Assembly (NCBI GenBank): GCA_038525605.1
Contig: JBCBHL010000407.1
Span: 1 to 6,490 of the forward strand
Origin: JANSWY01 sp038525605
GTDB taxonomy: Bacteria; Bacteroidota; Bacteroidia; Cytophagales; Cyclobacteriaceae
Direction of reading: 5' to 3'
Length of the DNA: 6,490 nt
Shown: positions 1-6,275 of the stretch, one piece after another
Layout: the number at the start of each line of letters is the position of its first letter
Numbering within the stretch: position 1 is the first letter of the stretch
The notes under the pieces: model-generated
Databases searched by the model: none
What the model saw: only the letters and a program-made list of their open reading frames with translations
Told to the model about the DNA's origin: nothing
Made by a program: the position numbers and the translations under genes

Positions 1-846
1 GGATTTGAGACTGCTTCGGCCTACATTGATTATAATTTTGAAGAATATAACAGTAGTGTTGGGTTTATCATCACCAATGATCAGGAAGGTTTTGCAGGAC
101 TCAGTTCTACCTCTATGAGCTTTTCTTATGCTTATCAGCTGTATCTAAATTATGATTGGGCATTCAGGCCTGCTGTACAAGTAAGTCATTTCTGGAGAGA
201 CGTTGATTTTTCTCAGCTCACTTTTGGTGATCAATTCGATGCAAATACAGGTCAGGTCATCAATCCGACAGGGGAACCGATCTCTAATTTGAGTGCTCGT
301 TTTTTTGATGTGAATCTTGGAGGATTATTGTTTGGTAAAAATGCCTGGGTAGGTATTTCATTTCATCATATTACGGAACCTAATCAATCTTTGATCGATG
401 GTGACGCACCTCTCCCAAGAAAGTTCTCGTTGCATGGGGGATACAAAATACCGTTAAATACCTTCACCAGCAAGCCAGTTAACAAGACCGGTGGCAGGGA
501 AAGAAGTATCACACCTGCATTCAATTACAGAGGACAGGCGGATTTTGATCAGCTGGATTTGGGTGTGTATCTGACTTTACAGCCCATCCTGTTCGGTGTA
601 TGGTACCGTGGGGTTCCTGTGAAGCAATTCGAAGGTTTTGGAAACAATGAATCTCTTGTGATGATGGTAGGTTTTCAAAAAAATGATATGAGTTTCGGTT
701 ACAGCTTCGACTACACGCTTTCCGGTTTAGGAATAGGAAGCGGAGGAGCTCATGAAGTTTCCTGGTCATATACTTTTAATTTAGGGAAACCTAAACCTCC
801 CAGAGAAGTTAGAAAGTTAAGGTGCCCTGTTCCTTTCTTATTTTAG
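1..846 (+). CDS. PorP/SprF family type IX secretion outer-membrane protein, 5'-truncated
   Basis: The reading frame is open from base 1 to the TAG at 844-846, giving 281 residues. An in-frame ATG at 115 is internal, because the residues before it (GFETASAYIDYNFEEYNSSV) already read as family sequence. PorP/SprF proteins are usually about 300-340 residues, so the signal peptide and first strands lie left of the window. Visible family hallmarks are alternating beta-strand text, a 'LTFGDQFD' segment, 'HHITEPNQS' followed by a 'LPRKFSLHGGYKIPL' strand, 'GAHEVSWSYTFNLG', and the basic tail ending RKLRCPVPFLF. The family forms an outer-membrane barrel-like component of the type IX secretion machinery. 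Paralogues such as SprF of Flavobacterium serve secretion or surface attachment of particular type-B-signal adhesins, often encoded next door. Which paralogue this is cannot be told, because the upstream neighbour is missing. No clear terminator follows. Confidence 0.9.
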   Translation, partial: GFETASAYIDYNFEEYNSSVGFIITNDQEGFAGLSSTSMSFSYAYQLYLNYDWAFRPAVQVSHFWRDVDFSQLTFGDQFDANTGQVINPTGEPISNLSARFFDVNLGGLLFGKNAWVGISFHHITEPNQSLIDGDAPLPRKFSLHGGYKIPLNTFTSKPVNKTGGRERSITPAFNYRGQADFDQLDLGVYLTLQPILFGVWYRGVPVKQFEGFGNNESLVMMVGFQKNDMSFGYSFDYTLSGLGIGSGGAHEVSWSYTFNLGKPKPPREVRKLRCPVPFLF

Positions 847-884
847 TGAGATTTCACCTCCTATTCGAGTGATAGTAATGACTG

Positions 885-913
885 TTGGTCTGAAAATTAG
901 CATACTAAGTTTG
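885..913 (+). promoter_or_regulatory. Bacteroidota-type promoter for the small membrane protein gene
   Basis: TAAGTTTG at 906-913 is an exact match to the Bacteroidota -7 element TAnnTTTG. A TTG at 885-887 lies 18 bases upstream, about where the -33 element (TTTG/TTG) of the primary sigma factor is expected. Transcription would begin roughly at 918-922 and leave a leader of about 50 bases before the ATG at 973. This is a pattern match only. Confidence 0.5.
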
Positions 914-972
914 TTTTATTTTTCAGAGTCTGTTTACTTTACAGTTAATTAGATAAATTTTAAGAGAAAGAT

Positions 973-1131
973 ATGTTTACCGTAATTACTATATTATACA
1001 TCGTTGGTGCCGTAGGAGTAAGCTTTTTAGGTTTATTCAAAGGGCAGGATTTCATTGAAACATTCTTCTTATCAATATTGGCGACTCCTCTAGCAGCGTT
1101 GTTTTTCGTATTATACAGAGATATGGTATAA
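973..1131 (+). CDS. 52-residue two-helix membrane protein
   Basis: ATG at 973 to TAA at 1129-1131 encodes 52 residues, starting MFTVITILYIVGAVGVSFLG. Two hydrophobic helices are visible, about residues 4-22 and 27-48. They are joined by a short polar turn (KGQD, 23-26) and followed by the end RDMV, so the protein should be a helical hairpin in the inner membrane. A purine-rich stretch (AAGAGAAAG, 962-970) sits at ribosome-binding distance and a good Bacteroidota promoter lies about 60 bases upstream, which support real expression. I do not recognise a named family and assign no function. The kinase-like gene starts 85 bases downstream on the same strand and could be cotranscribed if the weak hairpin between them does not terminate. 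Confidence 0.6.
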   Translation: MFTVITILYIVGAVGVSFLGLFKGQDFIETFFLSILATPLAALFFVLYRDMV

Positions 1132-1150
1132 GCTGCAAAAGCAGTTTTCT
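1130..1150 (+). terminator. weak hairpin with T run after the small membrane protein gene
   Basis: The stem AAGCTGC (1130-1136) pairs with GCAGTTT (1141-1147), including one G-T pair, around an AAAA loop, and TTTT lies at its 3' end. It overlaps the stop codon. Only four pairs are strong, so it could be an inefficient terminator or attenuator, or chance. Confidence 0.3.
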
Positions 1151-1216
1151 AAATCTGAGGCAAATTCATCGCTTCAGTGTTTATCGTATTTCCATTTTCC
1201 GGCAGATACTTAACGA

Positions 1217-1885
1217 ATGCAGGCACCTGAGTTTGAAATAATAAAGCCTCTTAAAATAGACGCTTTCAGCAAAACTGATCTTGCTATGTACCAGGGACAG
1301 CAGGTAATTGTCAGGTCGTTGGACAAAAGTAACTTTGCTGCTAATGCTATTGCACGTTGGCTGGCCAAACGTGAAAGAAATATTTTAAGAAGGCTAAATA
1401 CGCTTGATAGTGAGCATTTGCCAAAACTTCTTTACAGTGACAGAAATACGCTTATCCGCTCCTATATGGATGGCGTGCCTCTCGTTGATGCAGGCAAGCA
1501 AACATCGAGATTCTATGAAATTGCGCTTGACGTAATCAGCAGAATGCACGCATTAGGCGTTATTCATAATGATCTGGAAAAACCTGAAAATTGGATTGTT
1601 TTGAAAAACGGTGAGCCTGGGATAATTGATTTTCAGCTAGCGATGCACATGTCTCATCAAAAGAATTATTTTTTCAAGAGACTCAGTTTTGAAGACATCA
1701 GGCATACCTTAAAAAACAAAAAACGGTACTGCGTCGACAAACTTTCAGAAGAAGAGGCTGTATTGAAAAACAGAAGGTCTTCGCTCAACAAATTCTGGCG
1801 TTACGGATTTAAACCTGTTTATAACTTCGTGACCAGAAAAATTTTCAACTACTCGGACAGGGCATCCAGTAAGTATAGCAACTAA
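1217..1885 (+). CDS. protein-kinase-fold (RIO/lipopolysaccharide-kinase-like) protein
   Basis: 222 residues from ATG 1217. An in-frame TAA at 1211-1213 fixes this as the first possible ATG, and no clear Shine-Dalgarno is seen. The catalytic loop is HNDLEKPEN (117-125), with D119 as the predicted catalytic base and N125 as a metal ligand. The metal-binding DFG equivalent is DFQ (138-140, in IIDFQLA), and E53 in KRERNILRRL fits the helix-C glutamate. The C-terminal part (FEDIRHTLKNKKRYC, 158-172, then the RYGFKPVYNFVTRKIFNYSD region ending near 214) resembles small bacterial RIO1-like or Kdo-kinase-like proteins, which have no membrane segment and act in the cytosol, in some cases on lipopolysaccharide cores. 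The substrate here is unknown and no lipopolysaccharide gene is next to it. The expected beta-3 lysine appears as R33 (VIVRS), so activity is uncertain. Family assignment is firm; function is not. Confidence 0.8.
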   Translation: MQAPEFEIIKPLKIDAFSKTDLAMYQGQQVIVRSLDKSNFAANAIARWLAKRERNILRRLNTLDSEHLPKLLYSDRNTLIRSYMDGVPLVDAGKQTSRFYEIALDVISRMHALGVIHNDLEKPENWIVLKNGEPGIIDFQLAMHMSHQKNYFFKRLSFEDIRHTLKNKKRYCVDKLSEEEAVLKNRRSSLNKFWRYGFKPVYNFVTRKIFNYSDRASSKYSN

Positions 1886-2154
1886 CTTCGATCACAATAA
1901 TCACCTTTTCTCATCTTTGATACAGATTTTGTAAAAACGCAACTTCTGAAACAACTCATCAGCAATCTGGTATCTATTAGTCAGCTTTTATAAGCCCCTT
2001 AGGCATTGTTTATCTACATTACTTTTTTGATGATGGCTTTCATCAGGATCTCTCTACGTTTCTCTATCAAATAATCTCACCTTAATATGTTTACCTTTTT
2101 GAGGTTAGGCAATATATGGTCGAAATAAAATTTTTTACATTAAAAATTAGAAGT
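1886..2154. other. intergenic region before the double-glycine peptide gene
   Basis: 269 AT-rich bases with no convincing gene. They contain a small dyad (TGATGA 2028-2033, TCATCA 2040-2045) and a near-match to the Bacteroidota -7 element (TATGTTTA, 2086-2093) without a good -33 partner. A promoter for the peptide gene presumably lies here, but I cannot place it confidently. Confidence 0.35.
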
Positions 2155-2385
2155 ATGAAAGTGTTAACTAGAGAAGAACTAGCAGAACTAAAGGGCGGAC
2201 TTGACAGGAATTATTTGAATAAAAAAGACGCGAAATCTTCAAATAATAACGGCTCAGCTACATCGAGTGGTTCTACATCATCAAGTGATGACGATGGTAT
2301 TGATTGGCTACATGAGGCAGCCGTTGGGTTTTATTCGGCAGTTAGCGGGCCTCTCATTACTGCAATTGTTTATGCTTCTACATGA
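2155..2385 (+). CDS. double-glycine-leader peptide precursor (bacteriocin-like)
   Basis: I chose the ATG at 2155 (76 residues). It gives a clean leader, MKVLTREELAELKGG, that fits the double-glycine rule position by position: L at -12, T at -11, E at -8, L at -7, L at -4, GG at -2/-1. An upstream in-frame ATG at 2116 would prepend 13 residues and spoil this. Cleavage after G15 would release a 61-residue peptide. It has a charged start (LDRNYLNKKDAK), a Ser/Thr/Asn/Gly-rich linker (28-44), an acidic DDD (45-47), and a hydrophobic, probably helical C-terminus (49-74) with one proline. There is no cysteine, so thioether or disulfide forms are excluded. Such leaders are normally removed by peptidase-containing ABC exporters (C39 domain), and none is in the window. 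An unmodified bacteriocin or signalling peptide is most likely. Target and activity are unknown. Confidence 0.65.
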   Translation: MKVLTREELAELKGGLDRNYLNKKDAKSSNNNGSATSSGSTSSSDDDGIDWLHEAAVGFYSAVSGPLITAIVYAST

Positions 2386-2439
2386 TAGTAGCTGTCTGAT
2401 TGTATGAAGAATGTTCAATTACTAATTATTTAGTTACGG

Positions 2440-2471
2440 AAAATCCCGATGAATACATTGGGGTTTTCTCG
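2440..2471 (+). terminator. strong hairpin terminator between convergent units, probably bidirectional
   Basis: The 5' arm AAAATCCCGATG (2440-2451) pairs over 12 positions, two of them G-T, with CATTGGGGTTTT (2456-2467) around an AATA loop. TTTTCTC follows on the plus strand. The complement also ends its stem with TTTT, so the same element can stop transcription coming from gpsA. It lies 54 bases after the peptide gene and about 80 bases after gpsA, as expected between converging genes. Confidence 0.75.
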
Positions 2472-2546
2472 TTTACAGGCCTCAAGACGGGGTTACTGTC
2501 AGTTTCTTTTTCCCTGACCATGAGGCTATCACATTGATCAGGATTT

Positions 2547-3620
2547 TTATAAGAAGTCGATTTCTGCTCTGAAGGGGAATTTCATTAGGAAATTATGTGC
2601 ATCTTCCACGGTCATTTCCTTGTGGATGATTTTATAAAGTGACTCGGTGATAGGACACCGGACTTTGTATGTTTTTGAAAGTGTATTGATGATATCAATG
2701 GTTTTTACACCTTCTGCAACTTCATCCATAGATTCCAGAATTTCTTCCAGCGTTTCTCCTTTTGCCAGCCTGAAACCTACCGTGTAATTTCTGCTAAGGC
2801 TACTGCTACAAGTAGCAACCAGGTCACCAATTCCAGCTAATCCGAGAAATGCTTCGGCATTACCTCCCAGGGATTTTCCAATTTGTACCATTTCTACGAT
2901 TCCTCGGCTGATGAGTAAGGACTTTGCATTTTCGCCAAGACCTAAACCGGCAATTGCACCTGAACCGATGGCGATGATGTTCTTTAAAACGCCACATAGC
3001 TCTATACCAATGAGGTCGCTGCTGCCATAGATGAGAAACCTTTCGTTTCTCAATAGTTTTTGCCCTATTTGGGTGACTTCATCAAAGTGACTGGCAACAA
3101 CAGAAGCTGCTGGTTGCTGAGCGGCGATTTCTTTGGCCAGGTTGGGCCCAGCCAGACATCCTACCCTCAGAACAGAGCTTTCTTCCATGATCACTTCGCT
3201 CATGGTTTTGACATACTCCCTGGACAAGGGATTAAACTCGTTGATTTTTACACCTTCCGGTACATTGGTATCCAGCCCTTTTGTGCCGTGAATTAGAATA
3301 TGATAAGGTTTTAAATAGGGGGCGAGTTGTCTGATCATCTCCCGAAAACCTGCGGAAGGGACGATAGGAAAAATAACATTGCACTGTTTGGCAATAGCTT
3401 CCAGCTGATCTATACCCTTTATGTTATCATGTAAGTTTTGTCCGGCTGAAGTTCTGGTGGAATTCATTTCTGTCACCTTTTCCGAACTTCTTGAATACAG
3501 TAAAACTTTGCTCTTTTCTGCTAAAATATTAGCGATCGCAGTCCCAAAGCTACCAGCTCCTATTACTCCAACAGTCTGTATTGGCGTGTTCGACTCCTCA
3601 GATGTATTTTTCAAGGGCAT
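2547..3620 (-). CDS. gpsA: glycerol-3-phosphate dehydrogenase [NAD(P)+]
   Basis: This cytosolic enzyme reduces dihydroxyacetone phosphate to sn-glycerol-3-phosphate, the backbone for phospholipids. It has 357 residues, slightly longer than the roughly 340 of the E. coli enzyme. The N-terminal Rossmann motif is GAGSFG (21-26). It is followed by the HGTKGL segment with K114, AGPNLAKEI (157-165), and the catalytic K213 in VLKNIIAIGSG. D266 (GIGDLVATC), SRN (276-278) and the VAEGVKT segment (301-307) complete the substrate site. All key residues I looked for are present. ATG 3620 lies inside the end of the upstream acyltransferase gene (23-base overlap), with GGAAGG ending two bases before it (plus-strand 3623-3628), an unusually good Shine-Dalgarno for this phylum. 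This suggests translational coupling. Downstream it faces the bidirectional hairpin at 2440-2467. Confidence 0.96.
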   Translation of the reverse strand: MPLKNTSEESNTPIQTVGVIGAGSFGTAIANILAEKSKVLLYSRSSEKVTEMNSTRTSAGQNLHDNIKGIDQLEAIAKQCNVIFPIVPSAGFREMIRQLAPYLKPYHILIHGTKGLDTNVPEGVKINEFNPLSREYVKTMSEVIMEESSVLRVGCLAGPNLAKEIAAQQPAASVVASHFDEVTQIGQKLLRNERFLIYGSSDLIGIELCGVLKNIIAIGSGAIAGLGLGENAKSLLISRGIVEMVQIGKSLGGNAEAFLGLAGIGDLVATCSSSLSRNYTVGFRLAKGETLEEILESMDEVAEGVKTIDIINTLSKTYKVRCPITESLYKIIHKEMTVEDAHNFLMKFPFRAEIDFL

Positions 3621-5286
3621 AACCTTCCATTCTGTTATGATAGTAATATAATGTATTCATGTCGAGAATCCTTATCTCTTTTTCCTTATTGATCACCATC
3701 GGCCGGCGAGCATGATACATTCCCACATTTTTAATACCGTGTTTTATGGCATCATCAGCTTTTCTTGTAAGGTGTTCTGCCAATCTTACCTTTCCCTTTT
3801 TCTCGAGTTTGACCAGTTTCTTTCTGAGCTTTTTAAATACTTCTTTGAACGCTTCATAATCCAGGATCAGGTCTTCTTCAGGGAGCCTGAGCAAACTGTA
3901 GAGATCCAGTTTTGGGTTTCTTTTCATCAGCATTCTAAAGGCGCTGAATGCTACCAGGTGGCTGGCAAACACTTCATTTTGTATGTGATATTCTTCAATG
4001 ATTCTCTTACCCAAAATTCTCACGTATTCCTGCTCTCTCTGCTTATCAACCGTAATATTACCATTGGTGATGAAGTAATCCATCGGGTCGATTAGATTAC
4101 CCTGGCTATTGTAGCTATTGCCTTCGTCATCAACATAATTGCCCAAAACATCCATCCCTTTACCGAGTGTCACGGAGATGTTGGAACCTTTGGTGAAGAA
4201 CTTGATTAGAAAGGTAGCAATTTTGTAAGAAGAAGAATATTCGTCGTTTTCTACATAATATCGCTCCTGACCTTTTATTTTCAGATAGTCATTGATCAGA
4301 GATGGCGCTTCCAGGGTAAAATGATAGTTCAGCACTACAGGAACAATGAATATTTTACCACCTTTGTTACCTTCATGTTGGTAGTTGAGTCGTTGTGCTT
4401 CTATCGTGGTACTCAACAGGCCAAGCTTGAGTGCTTTTTCAATTTTGCCTGATCTGGATCGTGTGCCTCCGGGAAAAAACAAGCTGTGACATCCTTTTCG
4501 CAATGCTTCTGTGCTGTAGGTCTTTAAAGCCTCCAGGTAAATTGGGTTTTTCTTTCTCCGGTCGACCTTGTAAGCACCCAGGCTGTTGATGAAATAGGCA
4601 ATTATTTTGATGTTAAATAGGTTGAGGCCAGCCCCGTAAATGAATGGTGGAAGGCCCAGAAATTGAATAACCCAGCCAACCAGTATAGAATCGATGTTGC
4701 TGAAATGGGTAGGTACCATGACTACCGTACCTTTTTTGGCTAGTTTCCTGATATGCTCCGGATAACCGATAATATTTACCTTATCATCGAGATCCAGCTG
4801 TTTACTAAATAGTGCCAGTACACCTTTCACCCTGGCGGCATTTAATAACCTTGCAAAACCAAATGCAACAAATTTTTTAGCAAAGCGATATGATGACTTT
4901 TTGAAATTTCCCGCTATCTCTTCTGAGTATCTGTCTACAATTTCCTTCAGCAGTTTTTCCTCAGCTTTTACAGCTTCTTCTTTTTCCAAAGATTGATAAT
5001 CAACCAGTCTATGCTGAACTTTTTTCCAGAAAGGCCTATCATCTTCCGGGTCTACTTTCCACGGATTGCCCCGTACTCTGAGCTTTTCCCGGTAAACGGT
5101 CATTTCAAGGTCTTCCCGTAAAGATCTTTTTTTTTCGTTTTCGTGGATATTTTGAATAGTGGCATTGGAGACTAATTCTACAAAAGCTTTCCTGTTTTTA
5201 GAAAGTTGCACAATTGGCCATTTCTCCATGCTTGGGACCACCTCTGTGTATTTGATCTTATTTTTTCGATTGCCCCGTAAAGTCAT
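3598..5286 (-). CDS. PlsB-like glycerol-3-phosphate acyltransferase
   Basis: 562 residues of the glycerolipid acyltransferase superfamily. The four blocks appear in order: block I HFSNID (H194, D199, the HX4D catalytic pair), block II GAYKVDR (237-243), block III FPGGTRSRSG (271-280) and block IV VPVVLNY (315-321). Size, the long N-terminal region (EIAGNF, 123-128), and the C-terminal region with LGKRIIEEY (425-433) and ASHLVAFSAF (441-450) fit PlsB/GPAT rather than the short PlsC type. The predicted reaction is transfer of an acyl group to the 1-position of sn-glycerol-3-phosphate at the inner membrane. This fits its overlap with gpsA, which makes that substrate; automatic annotation may call it a lysophosphatidate acyltransferase instead. 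Block III has Gly where the usual Glu of PEGTRS/VEGGRS stands. Start is uncertain: ATG 5286 has no Shine-Dalgarno, whereas the in-frame ATG at 5229 (M20) has AGAGGTGG eight bases before it. Confidence 0.85.
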   Translation of the reverse strand: MTLRGNRKNKIKYTEVVPSMEKWPIVQLSKNRKAFVELVSNATIQNIHENEKKRSLREDLEMTVYREKLRVRGNPWKVDPEDDRPFWKKVQHRLVDYQSLEKEEAVKAEEKLLKEIVDRYSEEIAGNFKKSSYRFAKKFVAFGFARLLNAARVKGVLALFSKQLDLDDKVNIIGYPEHIRKLAKKGTVVMVPTHFSNIDSILVGWVIQFLGLPPFIYGAGLNLFNIKIIAYFINSLGAYKVDRRKKNPIYLEALKTYSTEALRKGCHSLFFPGGTRSRSGKIEKALKLGLLSTTIEAQRLNYQHEGNKGGKIFIVPVVLNYHFTLEAPSLINDYLKIKGQERYYVENDEYSSSYKIATFLIKFFTKGSNISVTLGKGMDVLGNYVDDEGNSYNSQGNLIDPMDYFITNGNITVDKQREQEYVRILGKRIIEEYHIQNEVFASHLVAFSAFRMLMKRNPKLDLYSLLRLPEEDLILDYEAFKEVFKKLRKKLVKLEKKGKVRLAEHLTRKADDAIKHGIKNVGMYHARRPMVINKEKEIRILDMNTLYYYHNRMEGYALEKYI

Positions 5287-5298
5287 ATATTATTTTTG

Positions 5299-5315
5299 AA
5301 ATTGTCGCACAATTT
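5299..5315. promoter_or_regulatory. perfect dyad upstream of the acyltransferase-gpsA operon (possible operator)
   Basis: AAATTGT-CGC-ACAATTT is an inverted repeat with 7-base arms and a 3-base centre. It lies 13 bases upstream of the ATG at 5286, inside the 177-base gap where the operon promoter should be. The shape suits a dimeric repressor site or a small leader hairpin. No regulator gene is in the window, so identity is unknown. Confidence 0.35.
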
Positions 5316-5463
5316 AATCATTTAGTCTTAAACCCAGATTATGCAATTAAAAACTTTGCTTTTCCGCTTACTGTTTTCTAGTTCAATGACGGTAAACTTC
5401 TCTTTCTAGAATCATCGGGATACTTAAACGGAATTAATCACCCCATTTCCCGGAAAATCAGAT

Positions 5464-6246
5464 TTATAATTTCAACATGATACTTTTCAATTCAGCAGCA
5501 TTTTTAAAAGAGAAGGCCCTGCTTACCGCTGATTTATTGATAGTACCATAGATATGTGGAAACAGTTCATCTCTTTCAGAGATATACTCATACTTCACCT
5601 CATTGGTAAGTTTTGGAATTTCTATTTCCAACAAAGCAAAATCACCTTCATCGGGAAAATGCTTTGAAAAAGTGGGGATAACCTGGTTCCTGGTGGAGGC
5701 GTGTATGAAGTTCTCTGTTTTGAGTGAACCGTGCTCATATTCTGATTGTGACTTTTCCCAGTCTTTTCTGCTGGCTATGTGAAATATGCTCATCGCTTCA
5801 TTACTTTTGTTAAGGTAGTTTCTGTGGAAATTTAAAAATGATCTAAAGGCCGTGGGTATTTCTTTGACATAAATTACTGTTGTGTCATTTTTCTCTTTCA
5901 CAGTGATTGCCGGAGACCCCAGCCACCCGTGATACAACAGCACCAATCCTGCAACGAATATGGTGAGGAGTACAAATGGATCAAATTCGTTTCTTGAGAT
6001 TAGAATGATAGAAAAGCACGCGATCAAACCTCCAATGATCAGAGGACCCATCAATCGATGATGCCCAACGGAAATATGCGAGATATTTTCATTCTCGAAT
6101 CTCCAGCTTTTCTTGCGAACGATAAAATATGTCCAGAATGGCGTCAGGATACTGACCCGATCTTCAACCGGAATGTTTGATAATCTGCATTGAGCAATAA
6201 TTGATCTTTCATCAGGTTTCGGAATTTTTTTTCTGGATGATTTCAT
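5464..6246 (-). CDS. membrane-anchored DUF952 domain protein
   Basis: 260 residues in two parts. Residues about 25-140 have strand-like text (VSILTPFWTYFIVRKKSWRF), then two membrane helices (about 66-84 and 89-107), then further strands (PAITVKEKNDTTVIYVKEI) and a helix. This layout resembles bacterial PH-like domains interrupted by a helical hairpin, which is inference. Residues about 153-247 are a DUF952 domain: IFHIASRKDWE with H156 and W163, Y170, the ENFIHAST motif with H182, a LLEIEI strand (205-210), and LFPHIYG (228-234). DUF952 has no established activity; a relationship to the ADP-ribosyltransferase fold has been suggested, which I recall but cannot verify here. DUF952 proteins are usually soluble and about 110 residues, so the N-terminal membrane part is the notable addition. 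The gene starts 29 bases after the PhzF-like gene ends, so the two probably form an operon. No clear terminator follows. Confidence 0.75.
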   Translation of the reverse strand: MKSSRKKIPKPDERSIIAQCRLSNIPVEDRVSILTPFWTYFIVRKKSWRFENENISHISVGHHRLMGPLIIGGLIACFSIILISRNEFDPFVLLTIFVAGLVLLYHGWLGSPAITVKEKNDTTVIYVKEIPTAFRSFLNFHRNYLNKSNEAMSIFHIASRKDWEKSQSEYEHGSLKTENFIHASTRNQVIPTFSKHFPDEGDFALLEIEIPKLTNEVKYEYISERDELFPHIYGTINKSAVSRAFSFKNAAELKSIMLKL

Positions 6247-6275
6247 GACGCTGCACTTTTGTAATTTGCTGACGC

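Noticed and set aside
521..769. Minus-strand open frame within the PorP/SprF gene
   Set aside because: It is a shadow of a well-supported gene, and its translation has no recognisable domain.
2014..2076. Minus-strand 20-codon stretch reading like a basic protein C-terminus (DYLIEKRREILMKAIIKKVM)
   Set aside because: It is bounded by stops on both sides, has no start context beyond an internal ATG, and is too short to tell a gene remnant from chance.
2116..2154. Longer start for the double-glycine peptide at ATG 2116
   Set aside because: It would put 13 extra residues in front of a leader that fits the consensus exactly from the second Met, and there is no ribosome site before it.
2512..2550. 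Hairpin CCTGACCA/TGATCAGG followed by ATTTTTAT on the plus strand, just after the gpsA stop
   Set aside because: On the plus strand it contains a C-A mismatch and a 14-base loop. On the minus strand it pairs better but lacks a T tract. The hairpin at 2440-2467 explains termination better.
3060..3296. Plus-strand open frames inside gpsA and the acyltransferase gene (3060-3296, 3421-3651, 3712-4095)
   Set aside because: They are antisense to strongly supported genes, and their translations show no family features.
5374..5411. TTCTAG / CTAGAA repeats in the gap upstream of the acyltransferase
   Set aside because: Short 6-base arms separated by about 25 AT-rich bases are expected by chance.
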